Notes: generated from the sequence alone by a model not told the origin. DNA of 64,000 bases from Rhodospirillaceae bacterium (GCA_018701215.1 JABIWH010000039.1:1-64000); one strand, 5' to 3'; shown: positions 54,865-63,688, counted from the stretch's first letter. A program made the numbers and translations.

Positions 54865-56094
54865 ATGGAAATTTTGATTCGAGATCTAAAAACCCTGCTG
54901 AAAAATTTCGAGTTGGATCACGATCCGGAACCTCAGAAACGGGTATCTGATCTGTTGGATCAGATGGCTCGGGACGTCGCGGAGCATGAAGATATTCTCA
55001 CGTTGCGGGTAATTATTGATCACAATTTGCGGCGTTGGTCCCGTGCGGGGGATCATTTAACAAAATTGATCGAAAAAGACCCAAACAATCCAGGTCTATA
55101 TAATGATCTGGCCAATCTAAATTTTAAGATCCGCGATTTCGCGTCCGTGGTAGACAATTTGCAGGAATATTTCAGACTGTCGCCAAATCATTCCGATACG
55201 CTTCCCTATCATGCCATGAGCTCGGCTCTGCACGCGCTTGGACGTATGGACGAGGCCGATGCATTTTTGGATGACGCGGTCCGCCAAAATCCGGGCCTGG
55301 CAATCTATCTTGACGAAAAATTTCTCGAACACCAACAGGCCGCGCTGGACCGGGGCCTGCCGGCTGTGTTGTTGAATACCTTGTTCAAATCGGCCAGCAT
55401 GTATATCGCGACCCGCCTGTCGGAAGGCTTGAATTTGCCGCGCTGCTATATCACTCAGGCGGTTTTGCGCGGCGACCGGATCATTCCCAGTTGGCTGGAC
55501 CAATTTGCCATGGGCGGTGCGGTCTGCCAGGAACACCTGCCTGCCAGATCGGACATTTTGAACAACCTGGACCGCGCTGGTGTTGATCGCATTGTGGTGC
55601 ATACCCGCGATCCCCGGCAGTCCATGATCTCCGGCATCCATCATTTCGCCGATATGTTTTCCGATACCTCGTACGAGGCGGCCGCATTTGTTACGCGGCT
55701 GCCGGCGGATTATTGCCAGTTGAGCTTCTCGGACCAGGCCGACTATTTTCTTGAACACAATTTTGAGCAGGAAGCGCGCTGGGTCGCGGACTGGCGGAGG
55801 ATCGTTTCGGAGGGTGACTTTTCCGGCCGTATTCTGCTGACCAGTTATGAGGCATTCCGTCAGGATAACCGGGCCTATTTCGAAGCTCTTTTGGCCTTCT
55901 ATGACATTCCGTTTGAGCTGTTCGACTGGGAACATATCGAGGTTGAGCCCAAAAAGGGTACCCTGCACTACCGCAGCGGCGAGACCAATGAATGGGAAAA
56001 AGTTCTAAGCAAGGATCAAATTTCGAGGGCCAACGGAATAATGCTTGCCGTCGGCTTTGATCCCGAGAGCACCGGCGTGGATACGGCTGGCTGA
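54865..56094 (+). CDS. TPR-type N-terminus with sulfotransferase domain
   Basis: The 409-residue protein has helical TPR-like repeats (about 20-150) followed by a sulfotransferase domain. The 5'-phosphosulfate loop is probably TLFKSASMYI (173-182), with Lys and Ser kept but the usual PKSGTT altered. The 3'-phosphate site is VVHTRDPRQSMIS (Arg and Ser). The C-terminal YRSGETNEWEKVLSKDQ matches the third PAPS-contacting segment. It would move sulfate from PAPS to a sugar, lipid or peptide. It is monocistronic, with no glycan cluster around it. Acceptor unknown. Confidence 0.8.
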   Translation: MEILIRDLKTLLKNFELDHDPEPQKRVSDLLDQMARDVAEHEDILTLRVIIDHNLRRWSRAGDHLTKLIEKDPNNPGLYNDLANLNFKIRDFASVVDNLQEYFRLSPNHSDTLPYHAMSSALHALGRMDEADAFLDDAVRQNPGLAIYLDEKFLEHQQAALDRGLPAVLLNTLFKSASMYIATRLSEGLNLPRCYITQAVLRGDRIIPSWLDQFAMGGAVCQEHLPARSDILNNLDRAGVDRIVVHTRDPRQSMISGIHHFADMFSDTSYEAAAFVTRLPADYCQLSFSDQADYFLEHNFEQEARWVADWRRIVSEGDFSGRILLTSYEAFRQDNRAYFEALLAFYDIPFELFDWEHIEVEPKKGTLHYRSGETNEWEKVLSKDQISRANGIMLAVGFDPESTGVDTAG

Positions 56095-56213
56095 GTGGTT
56101 AGTTCAACAGCCCTGGGCGCCACTGTCGTCGGCTGCTAATCTGAGCGCCAACGTTGATTTCAAACCGATCACATCCAAAACACGAAACATGCTGATTTAG
56201 GAAGGACAACATC

Positions 56214-56999
56214 ATGGGTAGACTTGCGGGGAAACGGGCCATCGTGACGGGTGCGGCCAGTGGTATTGGGCGGGCCAGTGCGCGGATCTTCGCCCGCGAA
56301 GGTGCCTCGGTGGTGGCGGTGGACCGGGCCGAGGAGGGCTTGGCCGAAACCATCGCCATGATCAACGATGCGGGCGGCACGGCAATGGCGGTCAGCGCCG
56401 ATGTCGGTGACGAGGACGCGGTCAGCGGTTTCATCAACACCTGTGTTGAAAGCTATGGCGGATTGGATGTGATCTATGCCAACGCCGGTGTCTCGGGCGG
56501 CCGGGTGCCGGTGGCGGAGCAGACGGTGGAAATGTGGCAGGACATCCTGCGGGTCAACCTGATCGGGCCGTTTCTGTGTATCAAGCACGGCGCCCCGATC
56601 ATGGCGGCGGCGGGCAAGGGCTCGATCGTCTGCACGGCTTCGGTGGCGGCGCTGCGTGCCAATGCGGGCGGGCCGCCGTATGCCGCCTCGAAAGCCGGCG
56701 TGGTCAGCCTGGTGCAGACCATGTGCAACGAATTCTTCGCCTCCGGCGTGCGCATCAATGCGATCTGTCCCGGCTTGATCGAAACCGGCATGACCAAGCC
56801 CACGTTCGACAGGGCGCGCACCCGCGGCACCGAAGGCAAGATCGGCCAGCTCAACCCAACCCGCCGCAACGGCGTGCCCGAGGAAATCGCCAACATGGCG
56901 CTGTTCCTGGCCTCGGACGAAGCCAGCTATGTCAACGGCCAATCTATTGCCGTGGACGGCGGCCTGACCAGCACCCATCCGTTCGTGCCCAAGGGGTGA
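56214..56999 (+). CDS. Short-chain dehydrogenase/reductase
   Basis: The 261-residue classical SDR has the NAD(P) motif TGAASGIGRASA, the structural NAG in YANAGVS, catalytic Ser in TASVAALRANAG, and YAASK with catalytic Tyr and Lys. After GRASAR the cofactor-selecting strand ends VVAVDRAEE, with Asp favouring NAD. The C-terminal ASYVNGQSIAVDGG is standard. GGAAGGACAACATC precedes the ATG. Nothing nearby points to its substrate. It is convergent with the lysozyme gene. Confidence 0.92.
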   Translation: MGRLAGKRAIVTGAASGIGRASARIFAREGASVVAVDRAEEGLAETIAMINDAGGTAMAVSADVGDEDAVSGFINTCVESYGGLDVIYANAGVSGGRVPVAEQTVEMWQDILRVNLIGPFLCIKHGAPIMAAAGKGSIVCTASVAALRANAGGPPYAASKAGVVSLVQTMCNEFFASGVRINAICPGLIETGMTKPTFDRARTRGTEGKIGQLNPTRRNGVPEEIANMALFLASDEASYVNGQSIAVDGGLTSTHPFVPKG

Positions 57000-57192
57000 A
57001 GGCCGCGGCGCCACCGCATCGGCGGCCGGCTTGAGGCCGGCCGTCAATCCGGCGTGTCCGCTTTAGCGCTGGCTTCAAGCGCATTGTCAGAAAATGTTAA
57101 CTGGGCGCTTGTAACCCTGAGCGGCAATATTCTTCAGGTCGGTTTCAATGAAACCGCCTCAAGGCGTACCGTCAGGCGCCGTTCAACCGTGA
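57000..57192. other. Intergenic region between SDR and lysozyme genes
   Basis: About 190 bp without a gene between convergent genes. It has a GGCCGGC/GCCGGCC hairpin at 57024-57042 and a CGGTTTC-AAT-GAAACCG palindrome at 57140-57156. Neither has a T-run. Confidence 0.5.
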
Positions 57193-58029
57193 TCAGGCAT
57201 CAAATTTCAACTCGCCCGTGGCCCACAAATTGGCTTCCGAATTGCGCCGGCGGACAAGGCCGTCCAAGATCTCGCCGCCGGCCCGCGTCCAGCGCCGCAT
57301 TTCATTGGGCACCTTGCCATGTTCGCCGGCATTCAATTCCTTGAGCAGCGTGGACGCCTTGAGGTTGCCTTGGCCCAAATTGAATGTCCAGGACACCAGG
57401 GCGTCGAATTCCTGTTGCAGCATAGGGACTTCAACACGCCGTTGCACCGCGACCGCTGAGTCCCGCACATCGCCGCGCAATAGTTGTGCCGCCTCTCCGT
57501 CAGTGACGACCATACCGCTTCGCACGTTGCTCGTATGGCCGTAACCGATGGTCCAAACGCCAACGGAATCCTGATAGGCCTCGCTTTCGAAACCTTCGAA
57601 ATGACGGATCAAATCCAGACCGAGATCGCCCATCCGCAGCTCGCCTGGCGGCAGGCGCTGATCCACCGCCGCCGCAGGTGCCGGGGCAGGCGGGGCCAAC
57701 AAGGACGTGCGAACGTCTTCGCCTATGGTGATCAATCCGTCGCGGAGTTGGGCCGCGATTTCCCTCAGCCTTGCTTCCTCGGTTTCCAGCAAACCGGTTT
57801 GCAGTGCCGCGCTTAACCCGTTCAGCCGGTTTGTCAGCATTCTCAATGTCGCCGCTTTTTTAGCGAATGACGCCTCGATCCGCTCCACTTCGGCGGCCAG
57901 CAAGGCATCCATGGTTTCCCCCGCAACCGCGGCTTCGTCATCCGTCGCCAGGGGAGAGAACATGACGCCACGCGCCAATGACATGGCCTCTTGATAGAGT
58001 TCTCGAGTTTTCGCATCCGTCAGCGCCAT
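57193..58029 (-). CDS. GH24 (T4-type) lysozyme with N-terminal coiled coil and no signal peptide
   Basis: The 278-residue protein has a helical, Glu- and Ala-rich N-terminal half (about 1-110), a proline-alanine linker and a C-terminal GH24 domain. Catalytic E145, D154 and T160 lie in RHFEGFESEAYQDSV followed by WTIGYGHT, at exactly the T4 lysozyme spacing. The C-terminal AGGEILDGLVRRRNSEANLW is also standard. No signal peptide or membrane helix is present, and no phage genes adjoin it. ATG 58029 with AAGGAG upstream is preferred; the frame begins at a TTG at 58053. It lies downstream of an unknown lipoprotein gene. Confidence 0.87.
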   Translation of the reverse strand: MALTDAKTRELYQEAMSLARGVMFSPLATDDEAAVAGETMDALLAAEVERIEASFAKKAATLRMLTNRLNGLSAALQTGLLETEEARLREIAAQLRDGLITIGEDVRTSLLAPPAPAPAAAVDQRLPPGELRMGDLGLDLIRHFEGFESEAYQDSVGVWTIGYGHTSNVRSGMVVTDGEAAQLLRGDVRDSAVAVQRRVEVPMLQQEFDALVSWTFNLGQGNLKASTLLKELNAGEHGKVPNEMRRWTRAGGEILDGLVRRRNSEANLWATGELKFDA

Positions 58030-58096
58030 GGCTTTCTCCTTTTCGTTGGACAATTCCAGGCCACGAGATTGGCCTGATGATCAAATGGACAACTGG

Positions 58097-58208
58097 CCGC
58101 TAGAATATTTCCAAACGGAAAATGCTCCAGAACTGTGGAATAGAGAAATTTTTCCATTCATTTAAAATAGCTTCGCGACACATACGAGATTGGAATTTCT
58201 CTAGCGGC
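58097..58208. mobile_element. MITE-like element with 19-bp terminal inverted repeats
   Basis: GCCGCTAGAATATTTCCAA at the left and TTGGAATTTCTCTAGCGGC at the right are inverted copies matching at about 16 of 19 positions. Inside, TAGAGAAATT at 58141 pairs again with the right arm. The AT-rich interior has no coding frame. The right arm supplies the last codons and TAG stop of the lipoprotein gene. No clear target-site duplication was seen. Confidence 0.5.
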
Positions 58209-59355
58209 TTGACAGTAAAACTTTGAACACCGCATTCGACTCTTCGCTTAACTTCAGGCCGTTCGGCAAAACGCCACGGACCGCGCCCAGAACGTCGGGG
58301 GGACGATTAAGCGCGGCGCGAACCCGCTGTAAATGCACAAGAGTGGCGCCGGCAAGTTTGACATAGCTTTGCAGGCCCGCGCGATAGTCATAAAATTTGT
58401 CGACCCGTTCCTGGGCCCGATCCCGAACTACAGCCAGCAAACTGACCAATAGGTTGGCTTTGGCTACATCAATATGCGCGCCACCGCCGGTGCCAAAGGG
58501 GGCGATGGTGGTCGCGGCCGTCGATCTGCCTAGGAACAAGACCGCGACAGCCGTGGTTTCCTGGCGCAAGAGGTCCCATGCCTTGCCGCCAGTCGGGCTG
58601 GTCGGCCGGCTTGAATTTGTCAACATCCTAATCGCCTCACCAAAGGACTTGCGCTGCGCCTTTGAGGTGTCATTCAACATTTTGTCGATGAGAACCGCTT
58701 GTGCACGATCGAATTCCCGCGCGGCACTGGCCAGCGTTTCGATCACGGTCGGGATGAGTGCAATACACCCGTTGTCGCCACTAGCGCAAAGCACCAGCCC
58801 GGATTTCGGGTTATTGCTGTCGGCTAGTCGGGTCGGCTCCGCCGCATAGCGCAGCGCCCGATTAAAATCCGCATAGCTCTTCGCCGCGCGCAACTGATCG
58901 AAAATGGCGCTTGCGAAGGGCACCGGGACGGCACGGCTCACCAACGACGTGATCAGGGGCTGAATGGTCGAGGTTAAGCGGTCAAGCTTGGTGATGTCTT
59001 CACCACGCGCCAGCTTCAAAAGCAGTTCGTTATAAGCCTCAAGGCCCTGCGCCGCATCGCGGAATTTTTTCACGTCAGCGGCCGTGCCGACGGCGGCGGC
59101 GGCTTTTAGTTGCAAGGCAACGGGTGGCCATCCAGCCGCACTTTTCGCCGCTGGCGCACCCTTGACGGCCAACAGGGCGGCTTCGTAGTCATTCAACAAA
59201 ATCCGCACGACGGCGTTGAAGTCTTTGTAGCCGTCCACGTAAGCTTCGGTTTCCAATTTGGGGGTCGTGCACCCGGATAGGAGACCAAGAGTCAAAACTA
59301 AAATGGGCATAAAGGCTTTATAGATACCGCTGTTGATCTGTCTCGAATGAAGCAT
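58201..59355 (-). CDS. Lipoprotein of unknown function
   Basis: The 384-residue protein has a signal peptide with lipobox LLSGC, so it should be lipid-anchored. The rest is mostly helical and Ala/Leu-rich, with no recognised domain. Visible traits are a hydrophobic patch ALIPTVIETLASAAREFD and a Cys pair in CASGDNGC. GGGGAGGGGG stands before the ATG. It is immediately upstream of the lysozyme gene on the same strand, so the two may form a unit, with the MITE-like element between them. It could be an inhibitor, anchor or partner for the lysozyme, but nothing in the sequence proves that. Confidence 0.75.
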   Translation of the reverse strand: MLHSRQINSGIYKAFMPILVLTLGLLSGCTTPKLETEAYVDGYKDFNAVVRILLNDYEAALLAVKGAPAAKSAAGWPPVALQLKAAAAVGTAADVKKFRDAAQGLEAYNELLLKLARGEDITKLDRLTSTIQPLITSLVSRAVPVPFASAIFDQLRAAKSYADFNRALRYAAEPTRLADSNNPKSGLVLCASGDNGCIALIPTVIETLASAAREFDRAQAVLIDKMLNDTSKAQRKSFGEAIRMLTNSSRPTSPTGGKAWDLLRQETTAVAVLFLGRSTAATTIAPFGTGGGAHIDVAKANLLVSLLAVVRDRAQERVDKFYDYRAGLQSYVKLAGATLVHLQRVRAALNRPPDVLGAVRGVLPNGLKLSEESNAVFKVLLSSR

Positions 59356-59745
59356 CGCCCCCTCCCCGAATGTATGTGCAATTAATTCCGCAAACTCATT
59401 GATGCTACATCATTAACACTCTTGCCACGACCGGATCAGATGCGAATTGTAGCATAAGAATTCAATTACCTCGACCAATTGCACATTCTTGCGATGTTTC
59501 GCCACTCGGGCGTCCCTGTTGCGCTGAGGCCTCAATGGCAACGACGGCTGCCAGCCTTCGCTGAGGACCATCCGGCATGGGGCAGAATGTGGCTGCCCAT
59601 GAACAAGGAATCGATGTGGATTCAAAACGGACCGGACGTCGCTGCTAAAAGTGAGTTTTGTCATACTCGTTTGTCTTCGCGTCAATTTGTGGGACTATTG
59701 GTGATCAAGCGGCAATTCGATGGCGTCACTAGAGGGGAGAGCATC
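59356..59745. other. Intergenic region between lipoprotein and VOC genes
   Basis: About 390 bp between divergent genes. Both strands have open frames, but none matches a known family or has a credible ribosome site. It presumably holds promoters for both genes. Nothing else was recognised. Confidence 0.5.
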
Positions 59746-60177
59746 ATGTCGGGATACCATTTGAACCACATCAACATCCGCACGGCCTCTTTGGAGGATA
59801 CCCGCGACTTCTACGCCGAGGTGTTGGGCCTCGAGAATGGTTTCCGCCCGCCGTTTCCGAACCCGGGCTATTGGATGTACGCGGGCGAGATGCCGATCAT
59901 CCATATCTCACCGCTTGAACCCGGTAGCCCGCCTCGGACCAATCCCGACGGCATGGGCAAGGGACTGGATCATTTCGCCATGTGGGGCGCGGGCCTGGGC
60001 GAACAGCTTGCGGTGCTGGAAAAACATGGCATCGAATACCGCAAACGCCTGGCCGGCGGCGGCGCCGTCATCCAGGTTTTCTTTCACGACCCCAACGGCG
60101 TGCAGATCGAACTCGGTTTCAACCCCGAGACCGAAGGCATAACCAGAGAGAGCTTCGACGGCGAAATTCTCGAATGA
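59746..60177 (+). CDS. VOC-family protein
   Basis: The 143-residue protein has the VOC fold signature: YHLNHINIRTASLEDTRDFYAEVLGLENGF, GYWMYAGEMPIIHI, KGLDHFAMWGAGL and FFHDPNGVQIELGFNP. Metal ligand candidates are His in LNHINI, His in LDHFAM and Glu in IELGF. Likely activities are dioxygenase or glyoxalase-like. ATG 59746 follows AGAGGGGAGAGC, while the open frame to 59479 is unsupported. It precedes a DUF1330 gene by 46 bp. Confidence 0.85.
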   Translation: MSGYHLNHINIRTASLEDTRDFYAEVLGLENGFRPPFPNPGYWMYAGEMPIIHISPLEPGSPPRTNPDGMGKGLDHFAMWGAGLGEQLAVLEKHGIEYRKRLAGGGAVIQVFFHDPNGVQIELGFNPETEGITRESFDGEILE

Positions 60178-60223
60178 GCCGTTGCGGCTTGTTCGTACCT
60201 ACCTTTGCACCTGGAGGTTAGCA

Positions 60224-60514
60224 ATGGCGATTTATCTGATATTGGACAACAAGGTCCATGACGCCGAAAAATATGAAGAATACAAGAAAGCGGTCCCTGC
60301 CATCATTGCCAAGCACGGCGGCGAATACCTTGCCCGGGATGGCAAGATCGAGGTGCCGGTGGGCGATTGGCTCCCGGACCGCATCGTAATGTTCAAATGG
60401 CCGTCCCGCGAAGCCCTCGATGCGTTTCAGGCGGACCCGGAATATCAGCCGTGGAAGGCATTGCGCGAATCCTGTACCACGACCAATCAGGTCCTTATTG
60501 TCGAGGGCACATAA
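60224..60514 (+). CDS. DUF1330-family protein
   Basis: The 96-residue protein has the ferredoxin-like DUF1330 pattern: AIYLILDNKVHDAEKYEEYKKAVPAIIAKHGGEYLAR, then LPDRIVMFKWPSREALDAFQADPEYQPWKALRE. Family members are dimeric alpha-beta barrel proteins with no agreed function. TGGAGGTTAGC precedes the ATG. It probably forms a two-gene unit with the VOC gene. It converges on the SnoaL-like gene with a four-base gap. Confidence 0.85.
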   Translation: MAIYLILDNKVHDAEKYEEYKKAVPAIIAKHGGEYLARDGKIEVPVGDWLPDRIVMFKWPSREALDAFQADPEYQPWKALRESCTTTNQVLIVEGT

Positions 60515-60518
60515 GCGC

Positions 60519-60929
60519 TCAGTCGCTCTGTAGCTGTGCCATGAAGCCGCCGCCATCGGCGAAGATTGTGCCTTCGGCAACCTTGCCGTCACGCACGGTG
60601 AAGAACGCCGCCGCTGGACGGCTGACTTTATTGCCGGTCGCGGGCATGCCGTTGAATTCGCCGCTATGGACGCCGGTAAAGATGTAATAGACCGCGACCG
60701 TGTCGCCGTCACCGAGGATCTTCTGGATGTTAAAACGCGCATCATCAAAAGCCGCATGCCGCGCCTTCAGGTCCTCCACATGTTCGGCCAACGAACCCAT
60801 GGACGCGACGCCGTGACCATGGCGAGCATAGTCGTCATGGAAGGTGGCATAAACCACCGCCATATCCTGCTTGTTAAAGCCGTCTTCCATGATGTGACGC
60901 ACCAGTTCCTTGTTTTCCGCCGCTGTCAT
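60519..60929 (-). CDS. SnoaL-like polyketide-cyclase-family protein
   Basis: The 136-residue protein resembles SnoaL-type ester cyclases. It starts ENKELVRHIMEDGFNKQDMAVV, then has YARHGHG, VEDLKARHAAFDDARFNIQKILGDGDTVAVYYIFTGVHSGEFNGMPATGNKVS, and FFTVRDGKVAEGTIFADGGGF. These form a cone-like fold that binds hydrophobic ligands. AAAGGGAGC precedes the ATG. It lies 50 bp past the hydratase small-subunit gene on the same strand and could be the last gene of that operon. Substrate unknown. Confidence 0.82.
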   Translation of the reverse strand: MTAAENKELVRHIMEDGFNKQDMAVVYATFHDDYARHGHGVASMGSLAEHVEDLKARHAAFDDARFNIQKILGDGDTVAVYYIFTGVHSGEFNGMPATGNKVSRPAAAFFTVRDGKVAEGTIFADGGGFMAQLQSD

Positions 60930-60979
60930 TCGTAGCTCCCTTTTGTTGCCTACCGCGCTTCGCGCTACTTGAGGCGGGT

Positions 60980-61516
60980 TTAGGCCGAAATCCGGCCGCG
61001 TTCCTTTAGCTTTGTCTTCATGAAGGCATCCAGGCCGCCGGCCATCAAAATCTCATAGGGGGGCGTGCCTTCCTCCCAGGCTTCCGCCTGCAAGGTGGCG
61101 CCGGTATCGAGATTCTTTACTTCGCCGGTGACGATGTTGACTTCCAGGCGCTGGCCTTCCTCGACAAAATCATTAATGCCCGGCGCGACCAGTGTGGGCA
61201 GCCCGCTATTGACCGCGTTGCGCAGATGGATGCGGGAGACGGACTCGGCCAGGACCACCGCGATATTCAGCGCCTTCAACGACTGCGAGCCGTTGCGCGA
61301 GGAGCCGCAGCCGAAATTGATGCCGGCAACAAGTATGTCGCCCGGCTGTACCTCGTCCTCTGCCCAGCCGGGCCGGTTCGCCTCCATACAGAATTTCGCC
61401 GCTTCCTCGACCGTCAGATCCGGGTTCGCCAGCACCCGGTGCCCCGGCATCATGAAGTCGGTACTGATATGATCGCCGAATTTCCAGACGCGGCCGGTCC
61501 TTACCGTTTCCATCAT
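60980..61516 (-). CDS. Aconitase-family hydratase, small subunit (LeuD-like)
   Basis: The 178-residue swivelling-domain subunit has GRVWKFGDHISTDFMMPGHR, GINFGCGSSRNGSQSLKALNIAVVLAESVSRI and GLPTLVAPGI. The GCGSSR loop binds the substrate carboxylate. It pairs with the large subunit encoded 19 bp upstream. ATG 61516 follows AAAGGAAGAAG, whereas the frame to 61708 overlaps the large-subunit gene. Related two-subunit enzymes are isopropylmalate, homoaconitate, citraconate and dimethylmaleate hydratases. Two PEP-mutase-type lyase genes in the same run suggest a catabolic hydratase rather than leucine synthesis. Confidence 0.87.
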   Translation of the reverse strand: MMETVRTGRVWKFGDHISTDFMMPGHRVLANPDLTVEEAAKFCMEANRPGWAEDEVQPGDILVAGINFGCGSSRNGSQSLKALNIAVVLAESVSRIHLRNAVNSGLPTLVAPGINDFVEEGQRLEVNIVTGEVKNLDTGATLQAEAWEEGTPPYEILMAGGLDAFMKTKLKERGRISA

Positions 61517-61535
61517 CTTCTTCCTTTCGTCCGCA

Positions 61536-62783
61536 TCAGATATATTCCCGTGGGTCGACGATCTCGCCCGCGATGGCCGATGCCGCCACCGTGGCCGGGC
61601 TGGCCAGCCAGACATTGGCCAGGGGGCTGCCCATGCGGCCCTGGAAATTGCGGTTACTGCTCGATATGCAGGTCTCGCCATCGCCCAGCACACCCAGATG
61701 CCCGCCATAACAAGGCCCGCAGGTGGAATGCTCGACCAGCGCGCCGGCCTTGAGCAGGGTTTCCAGATATCCCGCTTTCAGTGCCTCGCCAAAGACCTCC
61801 TGCGACGATGGGCTGACCAGCATGCGTACATCCGGATGCACCTGTTTGCCATCTAGAATTCGGGCCGCGACTTCCAGATCCTCCAGCCGCGCATTGGTGC
61901 AGGAACCCAGGAATGCCTGATCAACCTTCACCCGTTCAGCCCGAACGCCTTCGACGGGGACGCCGTTGCCCGGGTCGCCGGGCCGGGCCACCATGGGGGT
62001 CAGGTCGCTCAGGTTGAATTCATACTCGGCCTCGTAGCTGGCGTCCGGATCAGCCGTGACATGTTCATAGGGGCGGTTGACCCGGCCGGAAAGGAAGGCA
62101 TCGGTCTTCTCGTCGCCCTCGAAGATGGCGAACTTCGCGCCGACCTCGACGCCCATGTTGGAGACCGTCCAACGTTGCGCCAGGCTCATCTGGCTGGCCA
62201 CCGGTCCGACATACTCCACCGATTTGTAGAGACCGTAATCGGTGCCAAGTTCGCTCGCCACCTTGAGGATAACGTCCTTGCCGACGCACCAGGCGGGCAG
62301 GGTACCGTTCAACACCACACGGACGGACTCGGGCACTCGGAACCACAGCTCGCCAAAGGCCAGAACATGCACCGCATCAAGGTTGGCGTTGGTGACGCAG
62401 GCATTGAAAACCCCGCCGGAGGTCGAGTGCGAGTCGCATTGCGCCACCAGATCGCCCGGCGCGTACATGCCATGCTCGGCAAAGACCTGATGCAGGATGC
62501 CGCCGCGCCCGTATTCGAAATAATTCTTGATCTCGTATTTCTTGATCAGACGGCGCATCTCCTTGACCTTGTTGGCCGCGGCAATGGTCGGGGGCGGGGC
62601 CTGGTGGTCATCCACATGAAACACTTTTTCCGGGTCCCAGACCTTGTCCACTCCCAAGGCTTCCAGATCAGCCAGCCGGTGACCTGATGTGGCGTCCACC
62701 TTGCACCACAGGTACTGTCCCGGCTTGGCGGTCTCGACGCCCGCATGGGCGGCAAGAATCTTTTCGGCGATTGTCATACCCAT
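61536..62783 (-). CDS. Aconitase-family hydratase, large subunit (LeuC-like)
   Basis: The 415-residue subunit carries the 4Fe-4S site cysteines in FLGSCTNAR and STCGPCYGG, with other landmarks KVFHVDDHQAPPP, LVAQCDSHSTSGGVFNA and WTVSNMGVEVGAKFAIFEGD. It belongs to the LeuC/HacA-like group. It has the usual large-subunit length for split enzymes. GGGGAAGAGGAG precedes the ATG. It lies between the small subunit and a lyase gene, with short gaps, so the four or five genes look like one operon. Substrate inferred only as a branched dicarboxylate. Confidence 0.88.
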   Translation of the reverse strand: MGMTIAEKILAAHAGVETAKPGQYLWCKVDATSGHRLADLEALGVDKVWDPEKVFHVDDHQAPPPTIAAANKVKEMRRLIKKYEIKNYFEYGRGGILHQVFAEHGMYAPGDLVAQCDSHSTSGGVFNACVTNANLDAVHVLAFGELWFRVPESVRVVLNGTLPAWCVGKDVILKVASELGTDYGLYKSVEYVGPVASQMSLAQRWTVSNMGVEVGAKFAIFEGDEKTDAFLSGRVNRPYEHVTADPDASYEAEYEFNLSDLTPMVARPGDPGNGVPVEGVRAERVKVDQAFLGSCTNARLEDLEVAARILDGKQVHPDVRMLVSPSSQEVFGEALKAGYLETLLKAGALVEHSTCGPCYGGHLGVLGDGETCISSSNRNFQGRMGSPLANVWLASPATVAASAIAGEIVDPREYI

Positions 62784-62806
62784 GGCGATCTCCTCTTCCC
62801 CTGCGT

Positions 62807-63688
62807 TCAGTCTATGGCGTAGCGCTGCTCCAACTCGTAGATCTCCGGCAGGCCCAGCAGGTTTGTTATGGTGTTGAACTGGTCCAGGTCACGGCCTTCG
62901 CCGCCACCGCCATCCTTGAGATTCACCAGCGCTTGGCAGACGGCGGCATAGGACAGCGCGTGGCCGCCGCCGGTGATCATGATCTTAAAGCCGCGCTCGG
63001 CGATTTCCGGACCAGGCAACAGATTGCCGTTGTAGAGGCAGGGCAGGCCCTGCTCCACCAGGCGGCGGGTATAGATGTCCATATCCTCCGCCGTCTTGAC
63101 GCCATCGACAAAGACCACGTCGGCGCCGGCCTCGCGGTAGGCCTCGGCGCGGCGGATCGCATCCTCCCAGCCATTCGGTGCCACGGCATCCGTGCGAGCG
63201 ATGATCACCAGATCGGGATCGCTGCGGGCATCAATGGCGGCGCGGATTTTCTGTACATGCTCGGCCATGGGCACGCATTGCTTGCCTTCGAAAAAGCCGC
63301 AGCGTTTCGGAAAGACCTGATCCTCCAAATGCAGCGCCGCAGCCCCCGCCGTCTCGTATTCCCGCACCGCGCGCTGGGCGTTGATGGCATTGCCATAGCC
63401 GGTATCGGCGTCCGCGATTACCGGAACATCCACCGCATCGGCGATATAGCCCAGATTGGAGACCATCTCGGCCATGCTGGTCAGGCCCACGTCGGGCAGC
63501 CCGATCTGGGCGGAGGTGCCGTGCCCCGTCATATAAACCGCCTGGGCACCTTGCCCTTCGGCGATCAGGGCGGTGAAGCCGTCATAGACGAAGGGGGCCA
63601 GGACCATGCCGCCGGCCATGGCTTCTCTCAATTTCGCGCCCGGACTACTATTAGGAGTGCTATTGGGACTGCTATTGGAACTGCTCAT
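62807..63688 (-). CDS. Isocitrate lyase/PEP mutase-family lyase, copy 2
   Basis: The 293-residue TIM barrel has the ICL/PEP-mutase motifs: metal-binding DADTGYG, HLEDQVFPKRCGFFEGKQ with the KRCG active-site loop, and IIARTDAVAPNGWEDAI. Members cut 2-methylisocitrate, dimethylmalate, oxaloacetate or phosphonates; the Cys in KRCG suggests a C-C lyase. The N-terminus encodes a low-complexity Asn-Ser-Pro stretch from 12-base tandem repeats. It overlaps the upstream paralogue by four bases. The neighbouring hydratase suggests a hydrate-then-cleave pathway. Confidence 0.88.
   Translation of the reverse strand: MSSSNSSPNSTPNSSPGAKLREAMAGGMVLAPFVYDGFTALIAEGQGAQAVYMTGHGTSAQIGLPDVGLTSMAEMVSNLGYIADAVDVPVIADADTGYGNAINAQRAVREYETAGAAALHLEDQVFPKRCGFFEGKQCVPMAEHVQKIRAAIDARSDPDLVIIARTDAVAPNGWEDAIRRAEAYREAGADVVFVDGVKTAEDMDIYTRRLVEQGLPCLYNGNLLPGPEIAERGFKIMITGGGHALSYAAVCQALVNLKDGGGGEGRDLDQFNTITNLLGLPEIYELEQRYAID

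Noticed and set aside
59413..59685. 90-codon minus-strand frame in the gap before the VOC gene
   Set aside because: No ribosome site, no recognisable domain, and an overlapping open frame on the other strand.
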